64,000 nt of DNA from Persicitalea sp963716085. Its GTDB lineage: Bacteria; Bacteroidota; Bacteroidia; Cytophagales; Spirosomataceae. A program made the position numbers and the translations under genes. Below are positions 25,947 through 34,808 of this stretch, piece by piece. The stretch spans positions 4,836,001-4,900,000 of the forward strand of contig OY970288.1 in the NCBI GenBank assembly GCA_963716085.1. The letters are read 5' to 3'. Under the pieces are notes generated by a model. The model had not been told where the DNA came from. It worked only from the letters and a program-made list of their open reading frames with translations, and ran no database searches. Numbering within the stretch: position 1 is the stretch's first letter; every line of letters begins with the position of its first letter.

Positions 25947-25996
25947 AAATCCCGAATTTTTGTACAAAACTATAACAAAAATTCGGGATTTTCAAT
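25947..25996 (-). promoter_or_regulatory. promoter wrapped in a 16-bp inverted repeat
   Basis: Arms AAATCCCGAATTTTTG (25947-25962) and its exact complement (25977-25992 region) are separated by about 14 bases. On the minus strand the gap holds TAGTTTTG (25965-25972), a perfect TAnnTTTG -7 box, and ATTG (25993-25996) lies 20 bases upstream as the -33 box. The ATPase ATG follows the proximal arm directly. A protein bound to the repeat would cover the promoter. Confidence 0.55.
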
Positions 25997-26030
25997 CTGG
26001 AAAGTCGTTCAAAGATCCACAAGCAAGCTT

Positions 26031-27350
26031 TCATTCAGCCGACGCTATTTTCACCAGGTGGTTTTTCTTCCCCTTCGACACCAGCACGAAGCTATCTTGC
26101 AACAAATCGAACTCGGTGAGCGACTGCTCGGCGCTCGTTACTTTTACCTTGTTGATGCTCACGGCGTTCTGCTGAATGGCGCGGCGGGTTTCGCCTTTTG
26201 AAGCGTAGATTTCGCCATTGGTAACTGTCGAAAGTAAGTCTGTGATATTAGGGCAGGCCTCCCAGTCGGCGCGGCTAATCTCCGACTGCGGCACGCCGTC
26301 GAAAATCGTCTCGAACTCGTCGGCCTCGATGGTTTTCAGCGTGTCGAGCGTGGCTTTGCCGAAAAGTACCTCGGAGGCTTTCACGGCCAGGCGGTAGTCG
26401 CGGGCCGAATGCACCCGCGTAGTCACTTCCTCAGCCAGCGCCTTCTGCATGATGCGCAGATGCGGGGCTCGGGCGTGTTCGGTTTCGAGTGCTTCGATCT
26501 CTTCCTTATTATATAATGTAAAAACGCGTAACTGCCGGGGCGCGTCATCGTCCGACTGGTTGATCCAGAACTGGTAAAACTGGTAGGGGCTGGTCATGGC
26601 GGGGTCGAGCCAGACGTTGCCGCCCTCGCTCTTGCCGAACTTGGTGCCGTCCGCCTTGGTGACGAGCGGCGTTGTGAGCGCGAATGCTTTGTAGTAGTCT
26701 TCGGCGTCACCTTCCTTGCGGCGGATGAGTTCGGTACCCGTCGTGATATTGCCCCACTGGTCGGAGCCGCCCATCTGTAAGCGCACGTTCTTGTTTTTGT
26801 ACAACCAGTAGAAATCGTAACCTTGCAGAAGCTGGTAAGAGAATTCGGTGAAAGATATCCCGGTTTCAAGCCGCGTCTTGACCGAATCCTTGCTGGTCAT
26901 ATAGTTGACCGACAAAAATTTCCCCACTTCCCGCAGAAACTGTAGGAAACCCATTTCCTTGAACCAGTCGTAGTTGTTGACCATTTCGGCGGAATGCTCG
27001 CCGCAGTCGAAGTCCAGGAATGATTCCAACTGCCTGCGGATGCCTTCCTGGTTTTCTCGCAAAGTTTCTTCTGACAAAAACGAACGTTCTGAGGCCTTGA
27101 ACGACGGGTCGCCGATCATGCCCGTGGCCCCACCCACCAGCGCCAGGGGCTTGTGGCCGGCGCGCTGGAAATGCACCAAAAGCATAACCGTAGCCAGATT
27201 CCCGATGTGTAGCGAAGCTGCCGTAGGATCAAAACCGATATAGCCCGTAGTCATCTGCTGGCCGAGTTGTGCCTCGGTGCCGGGCATGGCGTCGTGCAGC
27301 ATCCTGCGCCAGGTAAGTTCTTCAATGAATGTATGATGCCTTTTAGTCAT
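26031..27350 (-). CDS. tyrS: tyrosyl-tRNA synthetase
   Basis: This class I aminoacyl-tRNA synthetase of 439 residues attaches tyrosine to its tRNA. The HIGH-type motif SLHIGNLATVMLL and the KMSKS-type loop KFGKSEGGNVW are present, with the tyrosine pocket QLLQGYDFYWLY and GGSDQWGNITTG between them. An S4-like RNA-binding domain closes the protein (ETRRAIQQNAVSINKVKV). Full length. It stands alone, with an AT-rich gap of about 430 bp upstream and the ATPase promoter beyond its stop. Confidence 0.96.
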   Translation of the reverse strand: MTKRHHTFIEELTWRRMLHDAMPGTEAQLGQQMTTGYIGFDPTAASLHIGNLATVMLLVHFQRAGHKPLALVGGATGMIGDPSFKASERSFLSEETLRENQEGIRRQLESFLDFDCGEHSAEMVNNYDWFKEMGFLQFLREVGKFLSVNYMTSKDSVKTRLETGISFTEFSYQLLQGYDFYWLYKNKNVRLQMGGSDQWGNITTGTELIRRKEGDAEDYYKAFALTTPLVTKADGTKFGKSEGGNVWLDPAMTSPYQFYQFWINQSDDDAPRQLRVFTLYNKEEIEALETEHARAPHLRIMQKALAEEVTTRVHSARDYRLAVKASEVLFGKATLDTLKTIEADEFETIFDGVPQSEISRADWEACPNITDLLSTVTNGEIYASKGETRRAIQQNAVSINKVKVTSAEQSLTEFDLLQDSFVLVSKGKKNHLVKIASAE

Positions 27351-27778
27351 AAGAGTCTACGTAAAATAGGATTATTATGGGGAACAAAGGTAAGGCGATT
27401 GCGGAATAGTGTAGGGAAGGCTCCCGAAAAGTTGGGGAAACATAAAACTATTTTTGTAGTGAAAAGACCTGCTATTCAACTACACCACGGTTTTTTGTTA
27501 AATAGAATTATTATAAATAACGTATCATTTAGATTAGACTAAAAAATATATTAATCCACTCTAACACGATATGATTATACTAATATGCCAGAATTACGGA
27601 ACATTTATGAAAATAATACAATTATGAGACAAAAGTTATCTATGGCGTACCTAAAAAAATACATTACTTGAGCATTTTTTTTGCCGTTCTTGTGAATCCA
27701 AAGCTGTCGTACTGGCGTAGTTTTTTGCACTAGTCCCAGTTCTAAACGAGTAAATAATTTCAAAAACCTTTCACAATT
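27351..27778. other. AT-rich intergenic region, no gene seen
   Basis: The region is clearly lower in GC than its neighbours and separates divergent tyrS and the ferritin-like pair. Short possible frames lack coding character. Both promoters must lie here, but I cannot fix them; TAGTTTTTTG near 27719 is one candidate -7 box for the ferritin-like operon. Confidence 0.5.
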
Positions 27779-28513
27779 ATGAACAAAAAGACAAACGAAC
27801 TATTGAAAGCGAATAACTCTGAGGAGAATCCAGCGCTGGATGTGGTGAATCGCCGTTACTTTTTGCGCTCGGCCGGATTGGCCGCCGCTACCGGTGCTTT
27901 CGTCATGCAATCATGCATCAAGGATCACGATCTCGGTCCGGGTAACCAAGTGGTCAACCTAGGCTCAGGTGACGTTGGTATCCTGAATTACGCTTATGCA
28001 TTGGAGCAGCTCGAAGCAGCTTTCTATGAGCAGGTGCTTGCCACGCCTTATGCTGGCATGAATGCCAAGGAAAAAAGGTTCCTGACCGACATTCGCGATC
28101 ACGAGGTAATCCACCGCGAATTTTTCAAGACCGCCTTGGGTGGCAATGCTATCCCCGGCCTGTCCGTGAATTTCTCTGCCATCGACTTCAACAGCCGCGC
28201 CAGTGTATTGGGTACCGCCAAGGTATTTGAAGACACGGGCGTATCGGCCTATAACGGTGCTGGACAGCTGCTCGACAGCCCCACGTTCCTTTTGCTTGCG
28301 GGCAAAATCGTTTCGGTAGAAGCGCGTCACGCCTCAATCATCCGTGACTTGATCAACCCCAATTCTACGGATTTCGCAGGTGATGACATCCTCGACATGA
28401 ACGGCCTTGATCTGATCAGGAGCCCTGACATGGTGTTGAGTGCAGTAAAACCCTACATTAAGACTCTGGTGAGCGGCAGCAATTTGCCAAAGCGGGTCAC
28501 CATGCCCAAATAA
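27779..28513 (+). CDS. Tat-exported ferritin-like domain protein 1
   Basis: This 244-residue protein has a twin-arginine leader (NRRYFLRSAGLAAATGAFV) followed by MQSC, a lipobox-like Cys, so it is folded inside and then exported, perhaps as a lipoprotein. The body is a four-helix ferritin-like bundle. Likely metal or helix-core residues lie in YALEQLEAAFYEQ, RDHEVIHREFF, FEDTGVSAYNGA and SVEARHASIIRDL (ExxH-type motifs). Iron handling or oxidative protection is plausible, but activity in this branch is not established. The next gene encodes a homologue 46 bp downstream. Confidence 0.85.
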   Translation: MNKKTNELLKANNSEENPALDVVNRRYFLRSAGLAAATGAFVMQSCIKDHDLGPGNQVVNLGSGDVGILNYAYALEQLEAAFYEQVLATPYAGMNAKEKRFLTDIRDHEVIHREFFKTALGGNAIPGLSVNFSAIDFNSRASVLGTAKVFEDTGVSAYNGAGQLLDSPTFLLLAGKIVSVEARHASIIRDLINPNSTDFAGDDILDMNGLDLIRSPDMVLSAVKPYIKTLVSGSNLPKRVTMPK

Positions 28514-28559
28514 CGAGTCCAAATTTTTGTCTATCCTGTAAAACAACCAATAAGATACT

Positions 28560-29360
28560 ATGAATATTTTCAATATAGTTGATGAAATCCAGAAGGTAGA
28601 CGGTGATGCCGTCGAGCGCCTGGAACACGCTACCCGGCGTAGCTTCATGACCAAATTCAGCCGCTCCCTTACTGCGGCAGCCGTTCCTACGACAATGGCC
28701 TCTATCTTCAACAAAGCTTATGCGTTCTCCAACGAAGCCATCGAGGTGTTGAAATTTGCCCTCACGTTGGAATACCTCGAGGACGAGTTTTATAAAATGG
28801 GCCTCAATGCCCCAGGTCTTTTCTCTGGTGACAACGGCAAGTACATGGGCGTGTTCCAGCAAATCAGCAAGCACGAAACCCAGCACGTCAAGTTTCTTGA
28901 AGGTGCTCTGGGTGCTGCGGCTCCCGCCAAGCCCACTTTCGACTTTACGGCGGGTGGTACCTACAAGGCTTTCACTGACTTCGACACCTTTGTCTTCCTT
29001 TCTCACGCTTTTGAGGATACCGGAGTACGTGCCTACAAAGGGCAGGCTGGTAATCTGATGCGCGATGGCGACGAGGCACTACTCGACTACGCGTTGCAGA
29101 TTCATTCGGTGGAGGCGCGTCACGCTGCGAAGGTTCGGGACATTCTTTCCGTGATTCGCGGTATCGACCGCATCAAGCCCTGGATCACTTTGCAAGAAGG
29201 TTCTCCTGCGGCAGTTTACGCTGGTGACCAACTTGTAGTACAAGGCGGAGTAGATCTTACGGGAATTGCCGGTAAGTCGCTCGACGCGATCACCGAGTCT
29301 TTCGACGAGCCGCTGAACAAAGATCAAGTGCTGGCTATCGCCAAGCCATTTATCAAGTAA
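28560..29360 (+). CDS. exported ferritin-like domain protein 2
   Basis: This 266-residue paralogue of the upstream protein is exported through a Tat-like signal (TRRSFMTKFSRSLTAAAVPTT, Arg-Arg). It has the same bundle: FALTLEYLEDEFYKMGL, KHETQHVKFLEGAL, FEDTGVRAYKGQ and SVEARHAAKVRDIL. It lacks the Cys after the leader seen in protein 1, so one may be anchored and the other soluble, a pair that could form a hetero-oligomer. A strong terminator closes the two-gene operon. Confidence 0.85.
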   Translation: MNIFNIVDEIQKVDGDAVERLEHATRRSFMTKFSRSLTAAAVPTTMASIFNKAYAFSNEAIEVLKFALTLEYLEDEFYKMGLNAPGLFSGDNGKYMGVFQQISKHETQHVKFLEGALGAAAPAKPTFDFTAGGTYKAFTDFDTFVFLSHAFEDTGVRAYKGQAGNLMRDGDEALLDYALQIHSVEARHAAKVRDILSVIRGIDRIKPWITLQEGSPAAVYAGDQLVVQGGVDLTGIAGKSLDAITESFDEPLNKDQVLAIAKPFIK

Positions 29361-29380
29361 GCTTATTTAGCTTATCGTTA

Positions 29381-29416
29381 AAAAGGGCGGCTCACCTGGG
29401 TGAGCCGCCCTTTTTT
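29381..29416 (+). terminator. rho-independent terminator of the ferritin-like operon
   Basis: AAAAGGGCGGCTCACC / GGTGAGCCGCCCTTTT stem with a T-run, 20 bp past the second stop. Confidence 0.9.
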
Positions 29417-29459
29417 ATGGGATGTCCATCAGAATTCGGAACAACCCTGAATACTGCTT

Positions 29460-31460
29460 TCACTTCACGACCTTCATCCGACCCTGCATCAAGGTATAAT
29501 GCCCCGGAAAAGTACAAACGTAATCGTAGTCGCCTGCTTTGGCGGGAGCCACGAAGTACAGTGCTTCGCTGCTTTCGGGCTGCATGAGGGCGGTGTGGTA
29601 CAGGACGTCGCGTGAATCGGGAATGTAGTTCATTTCCGCGCCTTTCAAGCCTAGCTTCAAGGCGGCTTCACCTACTTTGTTGGCCATACCCGGATTGGTA
29701 ATTACCATGTTGTGCAGCATGTCGTCGTTATTATTGAAGACCAACTTTACTTTGCTGCCTGCCTTCACCTGGATTTCACTAAGGTCGAATTTTAGGCCCG
29801 GCTTGGTACCGAGTGTGATGACCTGGTCGGGGCCGTTCGTCCAGTCGGCGGGCTGGGTCGTGATGCGCTTAGCGGAATTAGCCATTGGCATGGCCTCGCT
29901 CATCTGGTGCTGGCTGTGATCCATCGTGGCACCCACGCCGCTCTTGCTGCTCGCGGTAAACTGGGCGGCATCTGCCTGACTGCCCGCCGCGATTTCGTTC
30001 AGCGTATAGTAACCTACCGGATGCAATAACGATAACCCTTCTTTCGACTTCAGTCCTTCGGCTTTTACTTCGTGGATATAGCCTTTGCGTAGCTTGGCGG
30101 CATCCACGACCAGGCGCGCACTCATGCCATCGGCCGCAACCACGATTCCTTTAATTGCCATCGGCTCGGCGTTGATGACGGGGCTGCCGTAAGTATGGTG
30201 GTATTTGTAGTTGAAGCTATTTAGGCCATACGAAGCCGGATCACCCGCCGTGGTGACGTCCACGGGCAGCGTGAAGCTCAGCTCGAAGCCGTCGGGTTGC
30301 GAGCGGATGCTTTTTATCTCAAAGGGCGTCTGCCCCGTCCATACGAGTCGCTGAATACCGAAGGGTTCTTTCCCTGTTGCCGACCAGCCGCGAGCCGTCT
30401 GGCCCACAAACATGGATCCGTCCAGGCCCCACACCATCCGAATCAGGCCCGACTCGAATCCTTCCCGGAAAGGAAAGCAAGCGCCTTGCCACACGCCGTT
30501 GACCTTTTCCATGTCCACGCGCATGATTTTGCTATGGCCCTGGTCGCCGACAAACATTTGACCCGCGAATGGCCCGAAGGCTCCGCCCGTCGTATCTTCC
30601 TTAAAATCGGACGTAGAAATCCCCATCAGCGTGTGCGGAAACCACACGGCGGGCGGCTTGATACCGGGCGTGGTTTTGGCCACATCGTAGAGCGGTTCGC
30701 CCGTGTCAGGGATGTCTTCGGGACGGAGCTTCACGGGCGAGCCGTCTTCGTTGCTCCACCGCAGTCCGGCGGGGTTGCCCGCAAAGTCGCCTTTCGCCAA
30801 GTGCGTCATGCGGCCCGAGCCGACCCAGTCGCCCTGGTTTTCGGTGTAGAAAATATCGCCTTGAAACTGACCGAAACCAGCGGGTGAGCGCAGTCCCGTG
30901 GCCCAGGGCGTCAGCGAACCGTCCTCGCCGAGTTTGAGCATCCAACCCCGCCATTTGGACTGGCTGGCTCCTTTGCCGATCCAGTCCAAATTAAGCGTGA
31001 CGATCATGTCGCCGTTGGGCAGCGGCACCGGACCGTAGGAGTACTGGTGGTAGTTGCCGGAAAGGGGCCAGCGCGCGAAGGAATCATACACATCAGCCAC
31101 GCCGTCGTTATCGGTGTCGACCAGTTTGGTGACCTCTCCGCGCTGTGAAATCAAAAAGTGATCGCCTCGATGTAGCAGCCCCAGCGGCTCATGCAGTCCG
31201 TGGGCAAAGCGCTTGAACGTAGGTCGGCCGTTGCCCAACATATAGGGGTTTCCAACCATCCACACCTCGCCGCGCCGGGTCGATACGCCCAGGCGGCCAT
31301 CGGGCAGCACTGCCAGCCCGCCGACTTCCATCTCGATGTTCGGTGGAATGGGCATCGTCACGATGCGGTAATAATCCTCTTCGGTCATGGGGCGGTTCTG
31401 GGCAAACCCCAGCGTGGCTGCTGCCAATAATCCCACAATGCTCAATGCGTACTTTTTCAT
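29460..31460 (-). CDS. secreted beta-propeller dehydrogenase-like protein with plastocyanin domain
   Basis: This 666-residue periplasmic protein (signal MKKYALSIVGLLAAATLGFA) has two parts. Residues about 30-370 form a six-bladed propeller like PQQ-type sugar dehydrogenases (MEVGGLAVLPDGRLGVSTRRGEVW opening). The last 120 residues are a cupredoxin with the type-1 copper set His (DDMLHNM), Cys-His-Met (YVCTFPGHYTLMQG). Such fusion could pass electrons from substrate oxidation to copper. PQQ-ligand residues are not provable by eye. A linker with His/Met (MDHSQHQMSEAMPM) may hold extra copper. It is the last gene of the operon with the PA14 and NIPSNAP genes. Confidence 0.85.
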   Translation of the reverse strand: MKKYALSIVGLLAAATLGFAQNRPMTEEDYYRIVTMPIPPNIEMEVGGLAVLPDGRLGVSTRRGEVWMVGNPYMLGNGRPTFKRFAHGLHEPLGLLHRGDHFLISQRGEVTKLVDTDNDGVADVYDSFARWPLSGNYHQYSYGPVPLPNGDMIVTLNLDWIGKGASQSKWRGWMLKLGEDGSLTPWATGLRSPAGFGQFQGDIFYTENQGDWVGSGRMTHLAKGDFAGNPAGLRWSNEDGSPVKLRPEDIPDTGEPLYDVAKTTPGIKPPAVWFPHTLMGISTSDFKEDTTGGAFGPFAGQMFVGDQGHSKIMRVDMEKVNGVWQGACFPFREGFESGLIRMVWGLDGSMFVGQTARGWSATGKEPFGIQRLVWTGQTPFEIKSIRSQPDGFELSFTLPVDVTTAGDPASYGLNSFNYKYHHTYGSPVINAEPMAIKGIVVAADGMSARLVVDAAKLRKGYIHEVKAEGLKSKEGLSLLHPVGYYTLNEIAAGSQADAAQFTASSKSGVGATMDHSQHQMSEAMPMANSAKRITTQPADWTNGPDQVITLGTKPGLKFDLSEIQVKAGSKVKLVFNNNDDMLHNMVITNPGMANKVGEAALKLGLKGAEMNYIPDSRDVLYHTALMQPESSEALYFVAPAKAGDYDYVCTFPGHYTLMQGRMKVVK

Positions 31461-31550
31461 GTGATTCTCAATTTTCGTAAAATACTCTTACCGTTCTTTC
31501 CAGGTTTCAAGTCTTCGGTAAAGCCGTTGACCGTTGACCTTTAACCCCTA

Positions 31551-33290
31551 TCACCACGACAGGCTGTAAGTCACGGTTTTGCCCAAAGGAAGCAGCAATT
31601 CCTGCTGGTCCGCCGAATTTCTTTGGGTGACGCGGTCATTCTTGTCTAGTTTTATATAATAACGGTCATCCACTCGGTACAGGCCTTTTTCTACCATCGT
31701 AATGTTGTCGCCCGAACCCAGCAGGACGTACATGCCCGAAGGCATACCGCCTTCCAGCGAAATCTTGCGCGTCAGGCCCTGCGCATCAGCGGTAAGTTGA
31801 TCGGTCAGCGTGGCATCACCCATGGCGTAGCGTAGGGTGGGTACGCCGTCGGCATCCAGGCGGTAGCCTAAGTAGTTCAGGTCGGCGGAGTCGGGCCAGG
31901 CGGCGGAAAGTCCGCTCAAGGCGGCGTAACTGCTTTTGCCCGAGATCGGTACGGTGAGTCCGGCGGTTTCGAGCAATTGCGGCTCGCCGCGCTGGTACCA
32001 CATTTCGGTCACGTCGGCAAAGGGGCCGCGCCAAGCTTGTAACAGAGCCCCCCGGTTGAGGTCGATGGAATAATGCCAACCCGCCGGATTGCCCACCGAC
32101 AGCGAATGGGTGCGTTTGTATTTCTCGTCCTGGTACTGAATGAACGAGCGAATCATCTCGGGGCCATCTTCGGGATCGACGCCCAGGTAAGGCTTGGGCG
32201 TAGGCACGGGCAGCGACGACAGCGCCGTGAGGTCATAAGGACGCACTCCCGCTTTGTAGACACTTACGCCCAAGGCTGGCCCACGCCACGGAAAACGACC
32301 ATAGCGCAGTCCGAAGCGGTGCTTGCCCTGATCCAGCTTCACGATTTGGGTGTGTTGTTGCTGGGAGGTACCCTCCGTCGTTTTCATCACTTCTTTCCCA
32401 TCCACGAAGAGGGTGGTTCCGGGGCCAGACTGCGAGACCAGAAAAGTGTAATCGCCCGGCTCGTCCACGTTCATTTCGCCGTCGAAGATTAAGTGAAATT
32501 CCTTCATGCCAGCGGCCAGTTCCTGGGTAAGCGCGGGCGCACGGCCTTCGCGCTCCAACTTGGTGGGTTTCTCGGTTTGCCAGGGGTCGGAAAACAATTT
32601 ATACGTCAGATTCTCAATCGCCAGCGGCTTGCGGTCGGCCAGTTCCTGATAACTGATGTTTCTGAAAGCCACGGTGCGTTTGATAACCTCGAAGGCAATT
32701 GGTTCCGGGCCCGTCAGTGTCCTGGACAACGGTACATAGCTCCCCTGCTGTACCAGCGAACCGTTCAGCGTCACCGAATTCACTCGGGCCACACCCGTCT
32801 GGGAAGTCGAGGCGTCGTACACAATTTCGGCCGTTTGCCAGAGGCCGGGAGCCTTCGTGGCATTCATGATTGGAAATTGTCCCGTGTAGCCACTCGTGGA
32901 AGCGCCCGGTGCGTCGGCGGGTGGATTGTCGGCTATCAGCACGCGCGCTCCGCCTGGCAGAACGACGGCAGCCTGCGCGCCCGGTGAGAGCATGAATTCA
33001 AACCGCAGCCGCAAATCCTGCATGGTGGCCTTGGTTTTTATGGCTTGTCCGCCAGTACCTACCAGAATGCCGCCACCCTTGCCATCCTTGGTCATGACGG
33101 TGGCGTTGGTGGGACTCATCGTTGCTTCGGGCGTGAGCCTCCAGGATGAAGCAGGCGCGTCGAAGGCGTCCAGATTATCCAAAGAGATGGGGGTATAGCC
33201 GTCGGACGACTGTCCCAAAATCGACACGGGATTCAATAGCAGCAAAACAGCCGCGCAAAAACTAAGCAATTTGGACATAGTATTTTTCAA
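31551..33290 (-). CDS. secreted DUF1080-like/PA14 domain protein
   Basis: The 579-residue secreted protein (signal ending in NPVSILGQ) opens with a concanavalin-like 3-keto-disaccharide hydrolase (DUF1080-type) fold: YTPISLDNLDAF, RLRFEFMLSPGAQAAVVLPG and AFEVIKRTVAFRNISYQEL. A PA14-like sugar-binding domain follows (DGEMNVDEPGDYTFLVSQSG, LFVDGKEVM). The C-terminal third holds another beta-rich region with HSLSVGNPAGWHYSIDLNRG, which I do not recognise. Together they suggest carbohydrate binding or cleavage in the periplasm, matching the oxidation gene downstream. Catalytic residues are not assigned. Confidence 0.75.
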   Translation of the reverse strand: MKNTMSKLLSFCAAVLLLLNPVSILGQSSDGYTPISLDNLDAFDAPASSWRLTPEATMSPTNATVMTKDGKGGGILVGTGGQAIKTKATMQDLRLRFEFMLSPGAQAAVVLPGGARVLIADNPPADAPGASTSGYTGQFPIMNATKAPGLWQTAEIVYDASTSQTGVARVNSVTLNGSLVQQGSYVPLSRTLTGPEPIAFEVIKRTVAFRNISYQELADRKPLAIENLTYKLFSDPWQTEKPTKLEREGRAPALTQELAAGMKEFHLIFDGEMNVDEPGDYTFLVSQSGPGTTLFVDGKEVMKTTEGTSQQQHTQIVKLDQGKHRFGLRYGRFPWRGPALGVSVYKAGVRPYDLTALSSLPVPTPKPYLGVDPEDGPEMIRSFIQYQDEKYKRTHSLSVGNPAGWHYSIDLNRGALLQAWRGPFADVTEMWYQRGEPQLLETAGLTVPISGKSSYAALSGLSAAWPDSADLNYLGYRLDADGVPTLRYAMGDATLTDQLTADAQGLTRKISLEGGMPSGMYVLLGSGDNITMVEKGLYRVDDRYYIKLDKNDRVTQRNSADQQELLLPLGKTVTYSLSW

Positions 33291-33306
33291 AAAAAGCGGT
33301 TGTGAT

Positions 33307-34065
33307 TTAACGAATCGGCGAGAAGTCGGTTGCTTTCAGGTAGGTAGATTCTACTTTCTCCACCAGCTTGCCGTTGCGCTCAGAGTGGTCCCGCGCCTTG
33401 ATCCAGTCAGGATCGACCCGGAAGGCATCGAAAGCTTTCTTACCATCTTCGAGGCTCGGGTGCGCCAGCATGTACACCAGGCGGTTGTCCACCTCGGTGG
33501 GCAGCCAATAGTTGAGGTTGGTCATGCCCTGTTTGGCAAAAAGCGCCGTGGTATGGTTGCGGAAGCGCGCCAGCAACTCGGGCAACTTGCCCGGATTGGT
33601 GTGGTACATCCTAAGCTCAAAAATCCGGTCACCGGCCGGGCCGTCCACTTTCATAGGGAACGAAAAGTCGGTCTCCTGCATGAACATGTTTTCCACACGC
33701 TTCACGATTTTTCCGTCTTTCTCCGAGTCGCCCTGTGCCTTTTTCCAGTCGGGATCACTGCCGAACGCTTTCCAGGCTTTGTCGCGGAGGGCGCGGTCGC
33801 CGGGGTAGGAGAGGACGTACACAAGTTTGTTATCGGTGTTATCGAGTGGTACCCAGTAACCGACGTTGGTCATGCCGTGCTTCTCGAAGAGCTGCATCGT
33901 ATGGTCGCGGAAGCGCGAGAGCAGGGCATCCAGCCGCCCCGGCTCGCAGTAGTAGGTGCGCATTTCGTAGAGGCGTGAGCCATCGTCGACCTTTTGCGCC
34001 GTTGCCTTGTCGGCAACCCCCAATCCAGCCAACATAAGAAAGAATAAAGCAGATTTAGTCGTCAT
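33307..34065 (-). CDS. NIPSNAP family protein, two domains
   Basis: This secreted 252-residue protein (signal to DKATAQ) contains two NIPSNAP (dimeric alpha-beta barrel) domains: RLYEMRTYYCEPGRLDALLSRF near 30-51 and IFELRMYHTNPGKLPELLARFR near 140-161. Each has the Y-x-(V/L)-x-YP / MLAHPS partner strand. The domain occurs with sugar-catabolic gene sets in Bacteroidota and Planctomycetes; its exact reaction is unknown. It starts the operon with the DUF1080/PA14 and propeller genes, 17 and about 90 bp apart. Confidence 0.88.
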   Translation of the reverse strand: MTTKSALFFLMLAGLGVADKATAQKVDDGSRLYEMRTYYCEPGRLDALLSRFRDHTMQLFEKHGMTNVGYWVPLDNTDNKLVYVLSYPGDRALRDKAWKAFGSDPDWKKAQGDSEKDGKIVKRVENMFMQETDFSFPMKVDGPAGDRIFELRMYHTNPGKLPELLARFRNHTTALFAKQGMTNLNYWLPTEVDNRLVYMLAHPSLEDGKKAFDAFRVDPDWIKARDHSERNGKLVEKVESTYLKATDFSPIR

Positions 34066-34468
34066 TCGAATATAATCATAGTTTCACTTGATACAGATTG
34101 TTCTTAAAAGCAGAAAAGCGCTGTATCTAATCCTTACCAACCCAAATTCGTCCACGAAGTTTTTTAATAAAAAACGTGCTGTCCTTCCAACCATTTGAAA
34201 CCAAACCTCCTCCTTACAACTGAACGAATGGTTGTGTTTGGGCTGGTGTGGATTTTTTTTTGTAAAAAACCAAGACTTGATCCTGCGGTCAAATTTAGCT
34301 TTACACTCGCCACTTTGAAGAGTAATAAATTAAAAATCAAAGACTTGAAATTTATCTGTCCTGCTTGGAACAATTAACACTTTCTGGTGGTACTATCTCT
34401 AAAAATTTAACGTTTTTACGAAATCAGTCCTTTTTGAGTTTTATCAAAATCATAAAAATAGCCAGACA
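34066..34468. other. AT-rich divergent region, no gene seen
   Basis: This region between the NIPSNAP operon and the ACP gene is AT-rich. Short frames on both strands lack coding character or homology I recognise. It should hold two divergent promoters, which I cannot fix. Confidence 0.5.
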
Positions 34469-34702
34469 ATGAAGCAGCGAATTCTCAATATCTTGAACAA
34501 TTTCGGCCTGCAGCCCACCGCCATTACCGATGATGCCCACTTTGTAAAAGACCTCGGCTTCGACAGCCTCGATTTGGTGGACATGATGATGCAACTGGAG
34601 CAAGAGTTCGACATTGCCATTCCCGACGAGGACTACCCGCGCATCACCTCTATGAACAGCCTGATGCAGTATTTACGGGAGCAGGAGACCGTGGCAGCTT
34701 AA
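34469..34702 (+). CDS. acyl carrier protein
   Basis: This 77-residue ACP carries acyl chains on a phosphopantetheine arm attached to the Ser of GFDSLDLVDMM (near residue 36). The helix II sequence (DSLDLVDMMMQLEQEFDI) and final FxI/IxxxDY part are typical. It is apart from any fab gene in the window, so it may serve a specialised acyl pathway rather than bulk fatty-acid synthesis; the nearby MaoC-type gene is convergent and could be a partner. A clear terminator follows. Confidence 0.93.
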   Translation: MKQRILNILNNFGLQPTAITDDAHFVKDLGFDSLDLVDMMMQLEQEFDIAIPDEDYPRITSMNSLMQYLREQETVAA

Positions 34703-34735
34703 ACGCAATACGCTTTCGACAAATACCCTAGGCAG

Positions 34736-34772
34736 AGCAGCGCGATTGAGAAACAATCGCGCTGCTTTTTTT
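34736..34772 (+). terminator. rho-independent terminator of the ACP gene
   Basis: AGCAGCGCGATTG / CAATCGCGCTGCT stem followed by seven T. Only the plus strand has the T-run, so it serves the ACP gene. Confidence 0.92.
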
Positions 34773-34808
34773 GTGGGCCGGAAAGTAGCAAACGAAAATA
34801 AGCGAGAC

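Noticed and set aside
34164..34377. Short frames on both strands in the NIPSNAP-ACP gap
   Set aside because: AT-rich, overlapping, hydrophobic or basic chance peptides with no start context.
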